Source: Candidatus Pantoea deserta
GTDB taxonomy: Bacteria; Pseudomonadota; Gammaproteobacteria; Enterobacterales; Enterobacteriaceae
Direction of reading: 5' to 3'
Length of the DNA stretch: 64,000 bases
NCBI RefSeq assembly: GCF_003813865.1
Contig: NZ_RMVG01000019.1
Coordinates: forward strand, 1 to 64,000
Shown here: positions 55,365-63,260 of the stretch, one piece after another
Numbering within the stretch: position 1 is the first letter of the stretch
Layout of the letters: the number at the start of each line of letters is the position of its first letter
The notes under the pieces: generated by a model
Database searches by the model: none
Told to the model about the DNA's origin: nothing
What the model saw: the letters and a program-made list of their open reading frames with translations, nothing else
Program-made: the position numbers and the translations under genes

Positions 55365-55659
55365 GACCGGAAGAGGCGCCCGGTACCAGGCCAGGTCTGC
55401 AACGCGGATTTTCAGCGCAGGCTCCGGAGAATCGTTTTAAACAGACTTTTGCCGCCACAGACGCTCCCGGTCGCGGTAAGCTTTCCCGCTTATTTTTCCG
55501 TAGCAACGCCAGTTGCTGTCGCATCAGGCTATTGCGCAATAGTCACGCCAGGATATTGCTGAATTTATTTGAAAATTAAGGCCAAAACTCTTCACTATAT
55601 CTGCGCGTACCTTTCAGCGACACTCATATGGATTCAGCTGTTTTTAAAAGGAACCTAAT
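55365..55659. other. Intergenic gap pqqF-yceI
   Basis: About 295 bases, GC-rich first and AT-rich in the last 120. No gene and no clear rho-independent terminator for pqqF is visible. A short dyad (TTGCGCAA at about 55530-55537) is the only symmetric element I see. The yceI promoter must lie in the AT-rich end. Confidence 0.4.
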
Positions 55660-56244
55660 GTGAAAAATTTTAAACGTCTTGCGCTGCCGCTGCTGGCCGC
55701 TACTGCCCTCTATGCCCCCCTGTCTCAGGCTGCCGCTCAGCACTACGAGCTTGATCCTGCGCATACTTCAGTGATTGTGACCTGGACTCACTTCGGTTTT
55801 TCTCATCCTACGGCGGATATTCCAGACACTAAAGGCACGCTGGTGTTTGACAGCGAAAACCCAACCGCATCGCGCGTTGACGTTACGCTGCCGATTACGC
55901 AGATCGACAGCCATGTTGCGGCGCTGACCAAAGAATTTAAAGGCGCGGAGTACTTTGACACGGCCAAATACCCGACTGCGACTTTCCACAGCACCAAAGT
56001 CGTCGCCAAAGGCGACAATAAGTTTGACGTTGAAGGTAATCTGACGCTGAAGGGCATCACCAAACCGGTAACGCTGCACGCGACGCTGAACAAGCAGGGC
56101 GAGCATCCAATGGTGAAAAAACAGGCCATTGGTTTTGACGCGACGGGAACCATTAAGCGTTCTGACTTTAAGCTGGATAAATATGTTCCGGCCGTTGGCG
56201 ATGACGTCACGCTGACGATTTCTACCGAAGCCTACGCGAAATAA
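55660..56244 (+). CDS. yceI: YceI-family periplasmic lipid-binding-like protein
   Basis: 194 residues with a signal peptide (1-26, ending PLSQAAA) and a YceI beta-barrel. The core starts HYELDPAHTSVIVTWTHFGFSH, and the family strands FKGAEYFDTAKYPTATFHST, DVEGNLTLKGITKPVTL and FDATGTIKRSDFKLDKYVP are as in E. coli YceI. The family binds polyisoprenoids in some members; in enterobacteria it responds to osmotic and pH stress. The GTG at 55660 follows AAAGGAACC. A strong terminator follows. Confidence 0.93.
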   Translation: MKNFKRLALPLLAATALYAPLSQAAAQHYELDPAHTSVIVTWTHFGFSHPTADIPDTKGTLVFDSENPTASRVDVTLPITQIDSHVAALTKEFKGAEYFDTAKYPTATFHSTKVVAKGDNKFDVEGNLTLKGITKPVTLHATLNKQGEHPMVKKQAIGFDATGTIKRSDFKLDKYVPAVGDDVTLTISTEAYAK

Positions 56245-56249
56245 TCCTG

Positions 56250-56286
56250 ACGCTCTCTCTCATTATCGGGAGAGAGCGTTTTTTTA
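56250..56286 (+). terminator. Rho-independent terminator after yceI
   Basis: ACGCTCTCTC (56250-56259) and GAGAGAGCGT (56270-56279) form a perfect 10-bp stem followed by seven or more T residues. It ends the yceI transcript. Confidence 0.93.
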
Positions 56287-56715
56287 TTGCCATACCGCTT
56301 ATCTCCGCCTTATTTCTGCTTAATATCGGCGCTAAATGTGCCTGCCTCTGCCTGATAGTCACCCTTTGAACTATCACCTGTGAAATAACCCTTTGCGCGT
56401 GCAGTCAGCGTTAATACCCTGAAAGTGAGGTAGCAATCACAATTCCGTATTAATGCTGACAGCGTATGCATTATCGGGCGTGCCGCAGTAACGTCTTTAG
56501 GAAATTTTCTGCCAACCCGATGAAAGCAAAAAGAAAATAATTGCCGACCACATTTTATTAACTGTGATTTATCTCACAAATAACCCTCCCTGAGCAGCGG
56601 CGTCAAGCTCCTCGATTCATTAATCTCTGCGCAATCTGTGATGTCCATTGCAAATTCCAGCCCTTTATCCCGAAACAATAACCTTAAAGCTGATTAAGCC
56701 GAAGAGGTTTTCAAA
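56287..56715 (+). promoter_or_regulatory. Long leader/promoter region of the PTS operon
   Basis: About 430 bases, AT-rich, without a gene. It contains the consensus CRP site at 56563-56578 and a weaker CRP-like half around 56637 (CTGTGATGTCC). The start of the kinase gene has an AGAGGT site. No regulator gene for the operon is adjacent, so a specific repressor, if any, is encoded elsewhere. Confidence 0.55.
56563..56578. promoter_or_regulatory. CRP-binding site upstream of the PTS operon
   Basis: TGTGATTTATCTCACA is a perfect consensus CRP site (TGTGA-N6-TCACA), about 138 bases ahead of the kinase start. It implies catabolite control of the whole sugar operon. Confidence 0.88.
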
Positions 56716-57696
56716 ATGAGAATTGGCATGGTGATAAGCGGTGGCGACGTTAGCGGAATTAATAATTTTATCTTTCAGATCGCGCGGCTGGCTCAGGCAG
56801 AAATGGTGTTATTTAACGGGGGCATTCCGGGCCTGCTTGACAATCGTCACCAGGAAATAACCTGGCGCGACTTAATTGATTATTCTGTGGCCGCTATTCC
56901 GCTAATTCAGTCCGGTCGGACGGAAAAAAAACTGATTCGCAGTGAATATGAACGCATTGCGCGGCAGCTGAAAGCGTTGCGCATCGACACATTAATTATG
57001 GCGGGAGGCGACGGGTCGCTGCAATTTCTGCATACCCTGAGCGAATTTGGCGTTAACTGTTTCGGCGTCGGCATGACCATTGATAACGATGTGTTCGGCA
57101 GCGATTACACCATTGGTTTTTCCACTGCCTGCGAGCAGGTATTAAAAGAGGTGGCGAAGCTGCGCAATACCGGGCGCGCGCTCACCGGCCGCATCTTTAT
57201 GGCGGAACTGCTGGGCGGCTTTTGCGGCGAGCTGACGCTTCAGTCAGCGATTAAAAGTAATGCCGATTTCGCCCTGATCCCGGAGTGCCAGATCCCGGTA
57301 CCGCAGCTTGCCGAACGCATCCGGGCGCGTCTGGAGATACAGAACAGCGTGGTGATCCTCTGCTCGGAAGGCTACACGCGGGAGTATTCACCTGGTTTTC
57401 AGGGGGCTATCGATACCCTGATCAAACAGCTGGAGCCTCTTACCGGCGTGCGGGTGCGGAAAACGATTATCGGCTATGGCCTGCGTAATGGCGATCCCAC
57501 CTGCGAAGAGATTTATCAGGGCGCCATCATGGCGACCGAAGTGGTGCGTTGTATTCAATCGGGCATGCGAAATAAAGCCGTGATCATTAACGGCAGCAAT
57601 AAACCTATTCCTATTGATCTTATTAGCATGAAAAAACGGCTTGTCGATACTGAAGGGCATTATTACAAACTCGCTAAACAACTCAATATAATCTGA
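56716..57696 (+). CDS. 6-phosphofructokinase-family sugar-phosphate kinase
   Basis: 326-residue PfkA-superfamily kinase. Conserved blocks: GGDVSGINN (residues 9-17), GGDGS (97-101, the ATP-type rather than the PPi-type GGDDS), TIDND (121-125, containing the catalytic Asp), DYTIGFSTA, Arg159 and IIGYGLRNGDP with the substrate Arg. Differences from PfkA include GGDAPG to GGDVSG and the VEVMGRYCGD block read as AELLGGFCGE, so the Arg after Gly is lost. It is the first gene of a PTS operon with a class II aldolase, so it likely phosphorylates the PTS sugar phosphate to a 1,6-bisphosphate. The substrate may be a ketose 6-phosphate other than fructose (inference). Confidence 0.82.
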   Translation: MRIGMVISGGDVSGINNFIFQIARLAQAEMVLFNGGIPGLLDNRHQEITWRDLIDYSVAAIPLIQSGRTEKKLIRSEYERIARQLKALRIDTLIMAGGDGSLQFLHTLSEFGVNCFGVGMTIDNDVFGSDYTIGFSTACEQVLKEVAKLRNTGRALTGRIFMAELLGGFCGELTLQSAIKSNADFALIPECQIPVPQLAERIRARLEIQNSVVILCSEGYTREYSPGFQGAIDTLIKQLEPLTGVRVRKTIIGYGLRNGDPTCEEIYQGAIMATEVVRCIQSGMRNKAVIINGSNKPIPIDLISMKKRLVDTEGHYYKLAKQLNII

Positions 57697-57706
57697 GGAG
57701 ATTGCC

Positions 57707-58021
57707 ATGCTTAAAATATTATGCGTCTGCGGCTGCGGGCTGGGATCCAGTTTTGCCATTGAAATGAGCGCCAAAGCGGTATTAAAGAAGCTGGAAATAG
57801 ACGCTGACATCGATCATACCACTATCTCAGAGGCCAGCGCGTTTAAGTCTGATATTATTTTAACGCAAAAAGCCTTTGCCGACGTGCTTAATGCCGACGC
57901 CAGCCCGGAGGAGATGAAGCGCGTTATTGTACTGAACCGGCTGACTGATAAAGGTGAAATCGAAGAGAAGATTTTAGCCTTCCTCAAAGAGCATAATCTT
58001 AAGGTCGCGAACCATGAATAG
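57707..58021 (+). CDS. PTS IIB component, ascorbate (SgaB/UlaB) type
   Basis: 104-residue phosphocarrier. The N-terminal loop CVCGCGLGSSFAIEM puts the phosphorylation Cys at position 8 (C-G-x-G-x-G-S-S pattern of UlaB), with Cys6 and Cys10 beside it. It accepts phosphate from IIA and passes it to the incoming sugar bound to IIC. Starts 10 bases after the kinase and overlaps the IIC gene by 8 bases. It is shorter in overall similarity to UlaB than the IIC is to UlaA. Confidence 0.87.
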   Translation: MLKILCVCGCGLGSSFAIEMSAKAVLKKLEIDADIDHTTISEASAFKSDIILTQKAFADVLNADASPEEMKRVIVLNRLTDKGEIEEKILAFLKEHNLKVANHE

Positions 58022-59381
58022 TTTTATTAATTTTCTGGTCAAGGATCTGTTAGGGCAGGCCTCTATTCTGATCGCCTTTATTGCCCTGATCGGTCTGCTG
58101 CTGCAACGTAAATCCGCAGGGAAGGTCGTAGAGGGCACCTTTAAAACCCTGCTCGGATTTTTAATTATGATGGCTGGCATTAATATTATTGTCGGCACTT
58201 TAACCTTTCTCAATACCATTTTTACGCACGGATTTGGTATGCAGGGCTATATTACCGATGTGGCGGCGATTGCCGGTCTGGCTAACCGCGAGCTGGGTTC
58301 GGAAGTGGCCTTAACGCTGCTGGTGATCTTTGTCGTCAATATTATTATTGCGCGTATTACGCCCTTTAAATATATCTTCCTGACCGGACAGGCGCTGCTG
58401 TGGATGGCCACTATCGGCACCGTAATTGGCTATAAAGCCGGACTGACTGGGCTGTCGCTGATTCTTACCGGCGGCATCTTCGGCGGCATTATGGCCGTTG
58501 TCATGCCTGCGCTGGCGCAGCCGGTGGTGCGCCGCATTACCGATTCAGACGACATCGCGCTTGGTCACTTCTGCACCATCGGCTATCTGGTTCAGGCGGC
58601 CGTCGCGAAAGTGGTCGGCAAAGGCTCGCGCTCCACAGAGGATCTTAAGCTGCCGGATAACTTTAAGTTCTTGCAGGATACCTATCTGGCGATGGGCATC
58701 GTCATGGTGCCGATGTACCTCATCCCGGCGCTGGCGGCGGGGCCGGCCTTTATCGCCCAGTACAGCAACGGCATGAACTATCTGATGTATGCCTTTATGC
58801 AGGCAATGCAGTTTGTCGCCGGGGTGTTTGTGCTGTACAGCGGCGTACGACTGTTGCTGAACGAACTGGTGCCTGCGTTTCGCGGCATTGCCATGCGTAT
58901 CGTGCCGGACGCCAGACCTGCGCTCGACTGTCCTGTGCTGTTTCCCTATGCGCCCAATGCCGTCATCGTGGGATTCCTTGCCACTACGCTCGGTTCGGTC
59001 ATTGGCATGATTCTCTTTCCGATGTTTGGGCTGGCGATGATCCTGCCTGGCCTGCTTACTAACTTTTTCGCCGGCGGCGCGGCAGGAGTATTCGGCAACG
59101 CGCTGGGCGGCCGTCGCGGCGCGGTAATCGGCGGAGTCGTGCACGGCCTGTTTATCACCTTTTTGCCCGCCATTCTGGTGCCGATGCTGGAAAGCTACGG
59201 TTTCACCGGCGTGACGTTCAGCGATGCCGACGTGATCAGCACCGGCCTGGTATTGGGGCACGCCTTCCAGGGCAACTGGCTGTTCGTCGCGCTGTTTGTA
59301 CTCTTCATTACCCTGATCGCCTGGTTTGTTAACGGAAAATCCACTAAACCCCGTGAGGAAAATATCCATGAGTCTGTATAA
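58014..59381 (+). CDS. PTS IIC component, ascorbate (UlaA) type
   Basis: 455-residue inner-membrane sugar channel of the L-Asc PTS superfamily with about ten to eleven hydrophobic segments. Matches to UlaA include RKSAGKVVEGTFKTLLGF near the start, IALGHFCTIGYLVQ, the EDLKLPDNFKFLQDT block (EDLKLPGWLNIFHDN in UlaA) and CPVLFPYAPNAVIVGF. The sugar is not necessarily ascorbate, because the downstream enzymes fit a ketohexose pathway. Overlaps IIB upstream; the aldolase starts inside its last codons. Confidence 0.88.
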   Translation: MNSFINFLVKDLLGQASILIAFIALIGLLLQRKSAGKVVEGTFKTLLGFLIMMAGINIIVGTLTFLNTIFTHGFGMQGYITDVAAIAGLANRELGSEVALTLLVIFVVNIIIARITPFKYIFLTGQALLWMATIGTVIGYKAGLTGLSLILTGGIFGGIMAVVMPALAQPVVRRITDSDDIALGHFCTIGYLVQAAVAKVVGKGSRSTEDLKLPDNFKFLQDTYLAMGIVMVPMYLIPALAAGPAFIAQYSNGMNYLMYAFMQAMQFVAGVFVLYSGVRLLLNELVPAFRGIAMRIVPDARPALDCPVLFPYAPNAVIVGFLATTLGSVIGMILFPMFGLAMILPGLLTNFFAGGAAGVFGNALGGRRGAVIGGVVHGLFITFLPAILVPMLESYGFTGVTFSDADVISTGLVLGHAFQGNWLFVALFVLFITLIAWFVNGKSTKPREENIHESV

Positions 59382-60210
59382 TTTTACCGATCTGTTACAG
59401 GTGGCAAAACAACGTGAATTTAAGGCGCTTGGCTCTTTTAACTTACACTGTCTGGAAATGCTTCCCGCGTTTTTTAAAGCGGCGGAAAAGACCAACAGTC
59501 CATTAATGATTCAGATCTCGACCGGCACCGCGAAATATTTAGGGCACAGGTTACTGGTTGACGCTATTTGTTCGCTTTCCGCCAGTAAAAATGTGCCGAC
59601 CTGTCTGCACCTCGATCACTGTTCTGATTTAGAGGCGATTCAGACCGCTATTGACGCCGGATTCAGTTCAGTCATGTATGACGGCTCGCATTTGCCGATT
59701 GAAGAGAATATCGCCAATACGCGGCGCGTCATCGATATGGCGCGCCCGCGGCGGGTTTCGGTGGAAGCGGAACTGGGCGCGATAGGCGGATCGGAAGATG
59801 GCAAAGTGGTGGCTCTGGAAGAGATTGCCTTTACTTCTGTTGAGGATGCGAAACGCTTTGTGCATGAAACTGGCGTCGATATGCTGGCGATTTCCATTGG
59901 CACCGTGCATGGTCTCTATACCGGCAAAGCCCATATCCAGCATCAGCGGCTGACAGAGATTACCCACGCCACCGGTATACCGCTGGTGCTGCACGGGGGC
60001 ACCGGCGTCAGCGATGAGGATATGCGGCTGGCGGTCCGTAGCGGCATCGAAAAGGTTAATGTGGGCACCGAGATGAACGTGCAGTGGGTAGCGCGCTGCA
60101 AACAAACCTTTGAAAAAGGCAAGGTGAACGACAGCGTGCGTAATTTCCTGGTTCCGGCAAATGACGCCGTGACTGACGTTTTAGTCGAGAAGATTCAGCT
60201 GTTCCGTTAA
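59368..60210 (+). CDS. Class II ketose-bisphosphate aldolase (GatY/KbaY/Fba type)
   Basis: 280-residue zinc aldolase. Motifs: CLHLDHCSDLEAI with the zinc ligand and catalytic Asp (about residues 78-90), MYDGSHLPIEEN, SVEAELGAIGGSEDG with its Glu ligand, GTVHGLYTGKAH and LVLHGGTGVSDEDM with the remaining His ligands, and KVNVGTEMN in the phosphate site. It cleaves a ketohexose 1,6-bisphosphate into DHAP and an aldehyde 3-phosphate. Stereospecificity (fructose or tagatose) cannot be read from sequence. The ATG at 59368 has a GTGAGGAAAA site and overlaps the IIC end by 14 bases; an earlier in-frame start is only shadow sequence. Confidence 0.88.
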   Translation: MSLYNFTDLLQVAKQREFKALGSFNLHCLEMLPAFFKAAEKTNSPLMIQISTGTAKYLGHRLLVDAICSLSASKNVPTCLHLDHCSDLEAIQTAIDAGFSSVMYDGSHLPIEENIANTRRVIDMARPRRVSVEAELGAIGGSEDGKVVALEEIAFTSVEDAKRFVHETGVDMLAISIGTVHGLYTGKAHIQHQRLTEITHATGIPLVLHGGTGVSDEDMRLAVRSGIEKVNVGTEMNVQWVARCKQTFEKGKVNDSVRNFLVPANDAVTDVLVEKIQLFR

Positions 60211-60264
60211 TTTCTTTTTCGCTCATTACCTTATTGCCCGGCGCGATTCGGGACAGGAGACGCT

Positions 60265-60534
60265 ATGTTTGGATTTATGAAAAAGTCCGCGCCTGATAAA
60301 CCGCAGGATAGCGAAAAAACAGAACAGCAGGCTGCCGCGCTCAAAGCGGAAATAAACGCGCTGGAACAGCGGCTGGATAATAATTTCCGTGACGGCGAGG
60401 CGCAAAAGCAATTAATGCTGGCCTACAACCGCGCGCTGAGCTTATTTGCCAGAAGCCATCGCTACCGCCATGAAATAGATGCGCTGTTCGTCAAGATGGA
60501 TGAATTGCGAAATATTATTCGCAAATCAGTCTGA
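60265..60534 (+). CDS. Small coiled-coil protein of the PTS operon
   Basis: 89 residues, strongly charged and helical. A long run AALKAEINALEQRLDNNFRD (about residues 29-48) has heptad character, followed by a second helix ending MDELRNIIRKSV. No signal peptide and no family I can name. It has a GACAGGAGAC ribosome site and lies between the aldolase and IIA genes, 9 bases before IIA, so it is a true member of the operon. It could be a regulatory or scaffolding subunit for the aldolase or kinase (inference). Confidence 0.7.
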   Translation: MFGFMKKSAPDKPQDSEKTEQQAAALKAEINALEQRLDNNFRDGEAQKQLMLAYNRALSLFARSHRYRHEIDALFVKMDELRNIIRKSV

Positions 60535-60543
60535 GGAGACCTG

Positions 60544-60981
60544 ATGAGTATTAAACAGGTATTACAGGAGGCTAACGCCATTCAAATTGGCGTCAGGGTA
60601 AGCGACTGGCGGCAGGCGATCGCGCTGGCGGCGCAGCCGCTGGTCAGCGGCGGCTATATTGACGCCTCATACCCTGAAGCGGTCATCGCCAATACCCTGA
60701 CGCACGGCGCCTATTATGTGTTTGAAGAGGGGATCGCCATTCCTCACGCGCGACCGGAAAGCGGCGTAGTGAAAGACTGCTTTAGCCTGCTGCTGCTGGC
60801 GGAGCCTGTTTCATTCGACGGCAGCGATAAAGCGGATATCGTGATTATGTTCGGCGCGCGCGACAGCAACGCGCATATTGAAGAGGGCATCCGCGCCATT
60901 GTCTCGCTGCTGGATAATGACGAAAGGCTGGCGCGTTTACGGCAGGCAGGCAGCGTGGCGGAGGTCATTGACATCCTATGA
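60544..60981 (+). CDS. PTS IIA component, mannitol/fructose-ascorbate type
   Basis: 145-residue phosphocarrier of the IIA-2 fold. The phosphorylation His is His68 in EEGIAIPHARPESGV. Other fold marks are the DWRQAIALAAQPLV helix and the C-terminal VSLLDNDERLARL. It receives phosphate from HPr and passes it to the IIB Cys8. The nearest named member is UlaC. The last four bases overlap the P-loop gene (ATGA). Confidence 0.88.
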   Translation: MSIKQVLQEANAIQIGVRVSDWRQAIALAAQPLVSGGYIDASYPEAVIANTLTHGAYYVFEEGIAIPHARPESGVVKDCFSLLLLAEPVSFDGSDKADIVIMFGARDSNAHIEEGIRAIVSLLDNDERLARLRQAGSVAEVIDIL

Positions 60982-61574
60982 CTCTCGCAACGCAACACAA
61001 GCAGGTGGTGCTGGTGAACGGCATTCCCGCCTCTGGCAAAAGCACGCTGACGCGGGCGCTCGCTTCGCGGCTGAGTTTGCCGGTGCTGACGCTCGACAGC
61101 GTGAAAGAGCCGTTTATGGCCAGTTTCGCGCCGGTAGATCGGCAGCGCAATCGTCAGCTGGGCTGTGCGGCCTATCAGGCCATCTGGAAGATTGTCGCCC
61201 TGGCTCCCGCAGGCTGCGTGTACCTGATTGACGCCTGGTTTGGCTTTCAGCCGAGGCAGGTACTTGAGCAGGGGCTGATGCAGGCAGGCGTCAGCCGGGC
61301 GCTGGAGCTGTGGATGGCGATTTCTCCCGACGAGGCGGCGGCGCGCTATCAGGCGCGCCTGTCAAACCGCATGCCGGGTCACCCCGGCGCGGAGTATCTG
61401 CCTGAGCTGCGACGGCTGGCAGAGCAGGCGCAGCCGATGAGCGTGGGTCCGCTGCTGCGGCTGGAGGCGGTCGATCCTGACATCAACGCCGCCGAACGCT
61501 GGCTGAGAGAGCAGTTGCAGCCGCCGAGCCTTAGCCCATATGCCGCAACTAAATCTTTGTCTCGGCAGGATTAA
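60978..61574 (+). CDS. P-loop kinase-like ATPase of the PTS operon
   Basis: 198-residue protein with a Walker A NGIPASGKSTLTRAL (about residues 14-28), then TLDSVKEPFMASF and IDAWFGFQ, as in zeta-toxin, gluconate-kinase or chloramphenicol-phosphotransferase-like small-molecule kinases. Start overlaps the IIA stop, so it belongs to the operon; a strong terminator follows. Whether it phosphorylates a sugar, a nucleotide or another small molecule cannot be decided. It offers a second kinase step beside the phosphofructokinase-like first gene. Confidence 0.75.
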   Translation: MTLATQHKQVVLVNGIPASGKSTLTRALASRLSLPVLTLDSVKEPFMASFAPVDRQRNRQLGCAAYQAIWKIVALAPAGCVYLIDAWFGFQPRQVLEQGLMQAGVSRALELWMAISPDEAAARYQARLSNRMPGHPGAEYLPELRRLAEQAQPMSVGPLLRLEAVDPDINAAERWLREQLQPPSLSPYAATKSLSRQD

Positions 61575-61581
61575 CCTTATG

Positions 61582-61604
61582 CCGGCCTCTGGGCCGGTTT
61601 TTTT
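61582..61604 (+). terminator. Rho-independent terminator of the PTS operon
   Basis: CCGGCC/GGCCGG stem with a TCTG loop followed by seven T residues, just after the last gene of the operon. Confidence 0.92.
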
Positions 61605-61681
61605 ATCGTTCCGCGTCGCTTGACGCATCGACAAATAGTGACCGTACTTAATAATTACATCGCCTGCTTAAGGAGAGGATT

Positions 61682-62107
61682 ATGCCAACGCCACCCTTTA
61701 TCAAACCCGGTGAAAAGGTCGTGCTTTATGACGGCGTCTGCAAACTCTGCAACGGCTGGGTTAACTTTCTGCTGCGCAGGAAACTGGCGCGCAACGTACG
61801 CTTCGCGGCGGTACAAAGCGAGGAGGGCAAAGCGCTGCTGCGCTTCGCCGGACTGCCCGATGAAAATATTCGCACCATTGTATTAATCGAAGGCAACCGC
61901 CACTGGGTTCGCGCTCAGGCTATTCTGCGCGTGATGCGGCTGCTGCCGTTTCCGTGGGGATTGCTCTCGCTGCTGCGCTTTATTCCCCATTTCATCAGTA
62001 ACTTTTTCTACAACTGCATCGCGGTCAATCGCTATCGGCTGTTTGGCCGGTACGATGCGCAGCATCCGGTGTCGCCCGACTATCCCGGCCGTTTTCTGCA
62101 TCGCTAG
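61682..62107 (+). CDS. Thiol-disulfide oxidoreductase, DCC family
   Basis: 141-residue protein with the family-defining DGVCKLCNGW (Asp17, Cys20, Cys23), a thioredoxin-like redox motif CxxC. Later hydrophobic stretches (about residues 88-110) may touch the membrane. The function of DCC proteins is not well defined. The start follows AAGGAGAGG. Its last four bases overlap the converging KdgF-like gene, so the two transcripts meet without a terminator. Confidence 0.85.
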   Translation: MPTPPFIKPGEKVVLYDGVCKLCNGWVNFLLRRKLARNVRFAAVQSEEGKALLRFAGLPDENIRTIVLIEGNRHWVRAQAILRVMRLLPFPWGLLSLLRFIPHFISNFFYNCIAVNRYRLFGRYDAQHPVSPDYPGRFLHR

Positions 62108-62442
62108 ACAGGCTGGTTAACCGGCAGAAAATCTTCGCGCTGCGGGGTAAAGGTATCCAGCAGCGTGCCGGCCTCCAGGCAGACGCAGCCGTGGACAATA
62201 TGCGGCGCTTTGTAAAGCGTGTCGCCCGCGCTTACCTCCCGCGTCTCGCCATCGATCGTAAAGGAAAAGCGTCCGCTCAGCACATAGGTTAGCTGCTCAT
62301 GCGGATGGTGGTGCAGCGGCCCAACCGCCCCCTGTTGAAAGGTGACTTCAACCGCCATCAGGGCGCCGCCGTGCGCCAGGATACGTCGCGTAACGCCGTT
62401 GCCCAGATCGTCCTGCTGTGTTTCTGTTCGGTAAATAAACAT
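62104..62442 (-). CDS. kdgF: Cupin KdgF, uronate ring-opening enzyme
   Basis: 112-residue cupin with the metal motif PLHHHPHEQLTYVLSGRFSF, the AGDTLYKAPHIVHGCVCLE region and the C-terminal LDTFTPQREDFL, all typical of KdgF. KdgF converts 4,5-unsaturated uronates from pectin or alginate to linear ketouronates. Divergent from an RpiB/DhuI-type isomerase with a KdgR box between them, which strongly supports the uronate role. Ends overlap the DCC gene. Confidence 0.82.
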   Translation of the reverse strand: MFIYRTETQQDDLGNGVTRRILAHGGALMAVEVTFQQGAVGPLHHHPHEQLTYVLSGRFSFTIDGETREVSAGDTLYKAPHIVHGCVCLEAGTLLDTFTPQREDFLPVNQPV

Positions 62443-62543
62443 GCTCGCTCCTCATTGAAGAAAGGCGTTAGCTGCCGCTTTTGTGACTTTACTCACATCC
62501 CGGCGTGCGATTAACTCATGCACTTTAGCCGCTTTTGATTAAA

Positions 62544-62560
62544 ATGAAACGGTGTTTCAT
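62544..62560. promoter_or_regulatory. KdgR box between kdgF and the isomerase gene
   Basis: ATGAAAC and GTTTCAT form a perfect 7-bp dyad with a 3-base spacer, flanked by AAA and AAAT, giving the classic KdgR pattern (A-rich GAAAC-N3-GTTTC A/T-rich). It lies 20 bases before the isomerase start and 101 bases from kdgF, so KdgR may repress both. Confidence 0.82.
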
Positions 62561-62579
62561 AAATACTTAAGGGCAGATC

Positions 62580-63218
62580 ATGAAAATTGCATTAATGATG
62601 GAAAACAGCCAGGCCGCCAAAAACGCTATCGTGCGTCAGGAACTGGAAAACGTGGCGCAGCCGTTGGGCCATCAGGTCTTTAACGTCGGCATGAGCGACG
62701 AACAGGATCACCATCTGACCTATATTCATCTGGGCATCATGGCCAGCGTACTGCTTAACAGCAAAGCGGTCGATTTTGTCATTGCCGGCTGCGGCACCGG
62801 TCAGGGCGCGCTGATGTCCCTGAATCTGCATCCGGGTGTGGTTTGCGGCTACTGTATCGATCCGGCTGATGCCTATCTGTTTGCCCAGATTAATAACGGT
62901 AACGCGCTGTCGCTGCCGTTTGCCAAAGGCTTCGGCTGGGGCGCGGAGCTGAATCTGCGCTTTATCTTTGAAAAAGCCTTCACTGGTGAAAAAGGGCTGG
63001 GCTATCCGCCAGAGCGTAAAGAGCCGCAGGTGCGCAACGCCGGAATCCTTAATCAGGTCAAAGCGGCGATGCTGAAAGAGAACTATCTCGACACGCTGCG
63101 CGCGCTGGATCCTGAGCTGGTGCGCACCGCGCTCAGCGGACCCCGCCTGCAACACTGTTTGTTCGAACACGGTCAGGTGCCCGAAATCGCCGACTTCGTT
63201 CGTCAGATTACGCAGTAA
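62580..63218 (+). CDS. RpiB/LacAB-family isomerase, DhuI-like
   Basis: 212 residues, longer than RpiB (about 150) and close to the length of streptococcal DhuI, an RpiB-fold isomerase of unsaturated-uronate catabolism. The active-site loop is AGCGTGQGALMSLNLHPGV (Cys71), followed by YCIDPADAYLFAQINNGNALSL and the extended C-terminal region. The KdgR box and KdgF neighbour make 5-keto-4-deoxyuronate isomerisation the best guess, replacing or backing up KduI. Other ribose or galactose phosphate isomerase roles are possible. AAGGGCAGA site before the ATG. Confidence 0.78.
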   Translation: MKIALMMENSQAAKNAIVRQELENVAQPLGHQVFNVGMSDEQDHHLTYIHLGIMASVLLNSKAVDFVIAGCGTGQGALMSLNLHPGVVCGYCIDPADAYLFAQINNGNALSLPFAKGFGWGAELNLRFIFEKAFTGEKGLGYPPERKEPQVRNAGILNQVKAAMLKENYLDTLRALDPELVRTALSGPRLQHCLFEHGQVPEIADFVRQITQ

Positions 63219-63260
63219 TTGCCGCTCTGAGCGCGCGGCCTGTCGCCGCGCGCCTCTATG

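Noticed and set aside
57707-60981. Assignment of the PTS operon as ulaABC (L-ascorbate)
   Set aside because: The IIB/IIC/IIA are of that superfamily, but the characteristic ulaG, ulaD, ulaE and ulaF enzymes are absent and a PFK-like kinase plus aldolase are present instead.
60978-61574. Zeta-type toxin-antitoxin interpretation of the P-loop protein
   Set aside because: There is no epsilon-like antitoxin next to it; it is translationally coupled to a PTS IIA, so a metabolic kinase is more likely.
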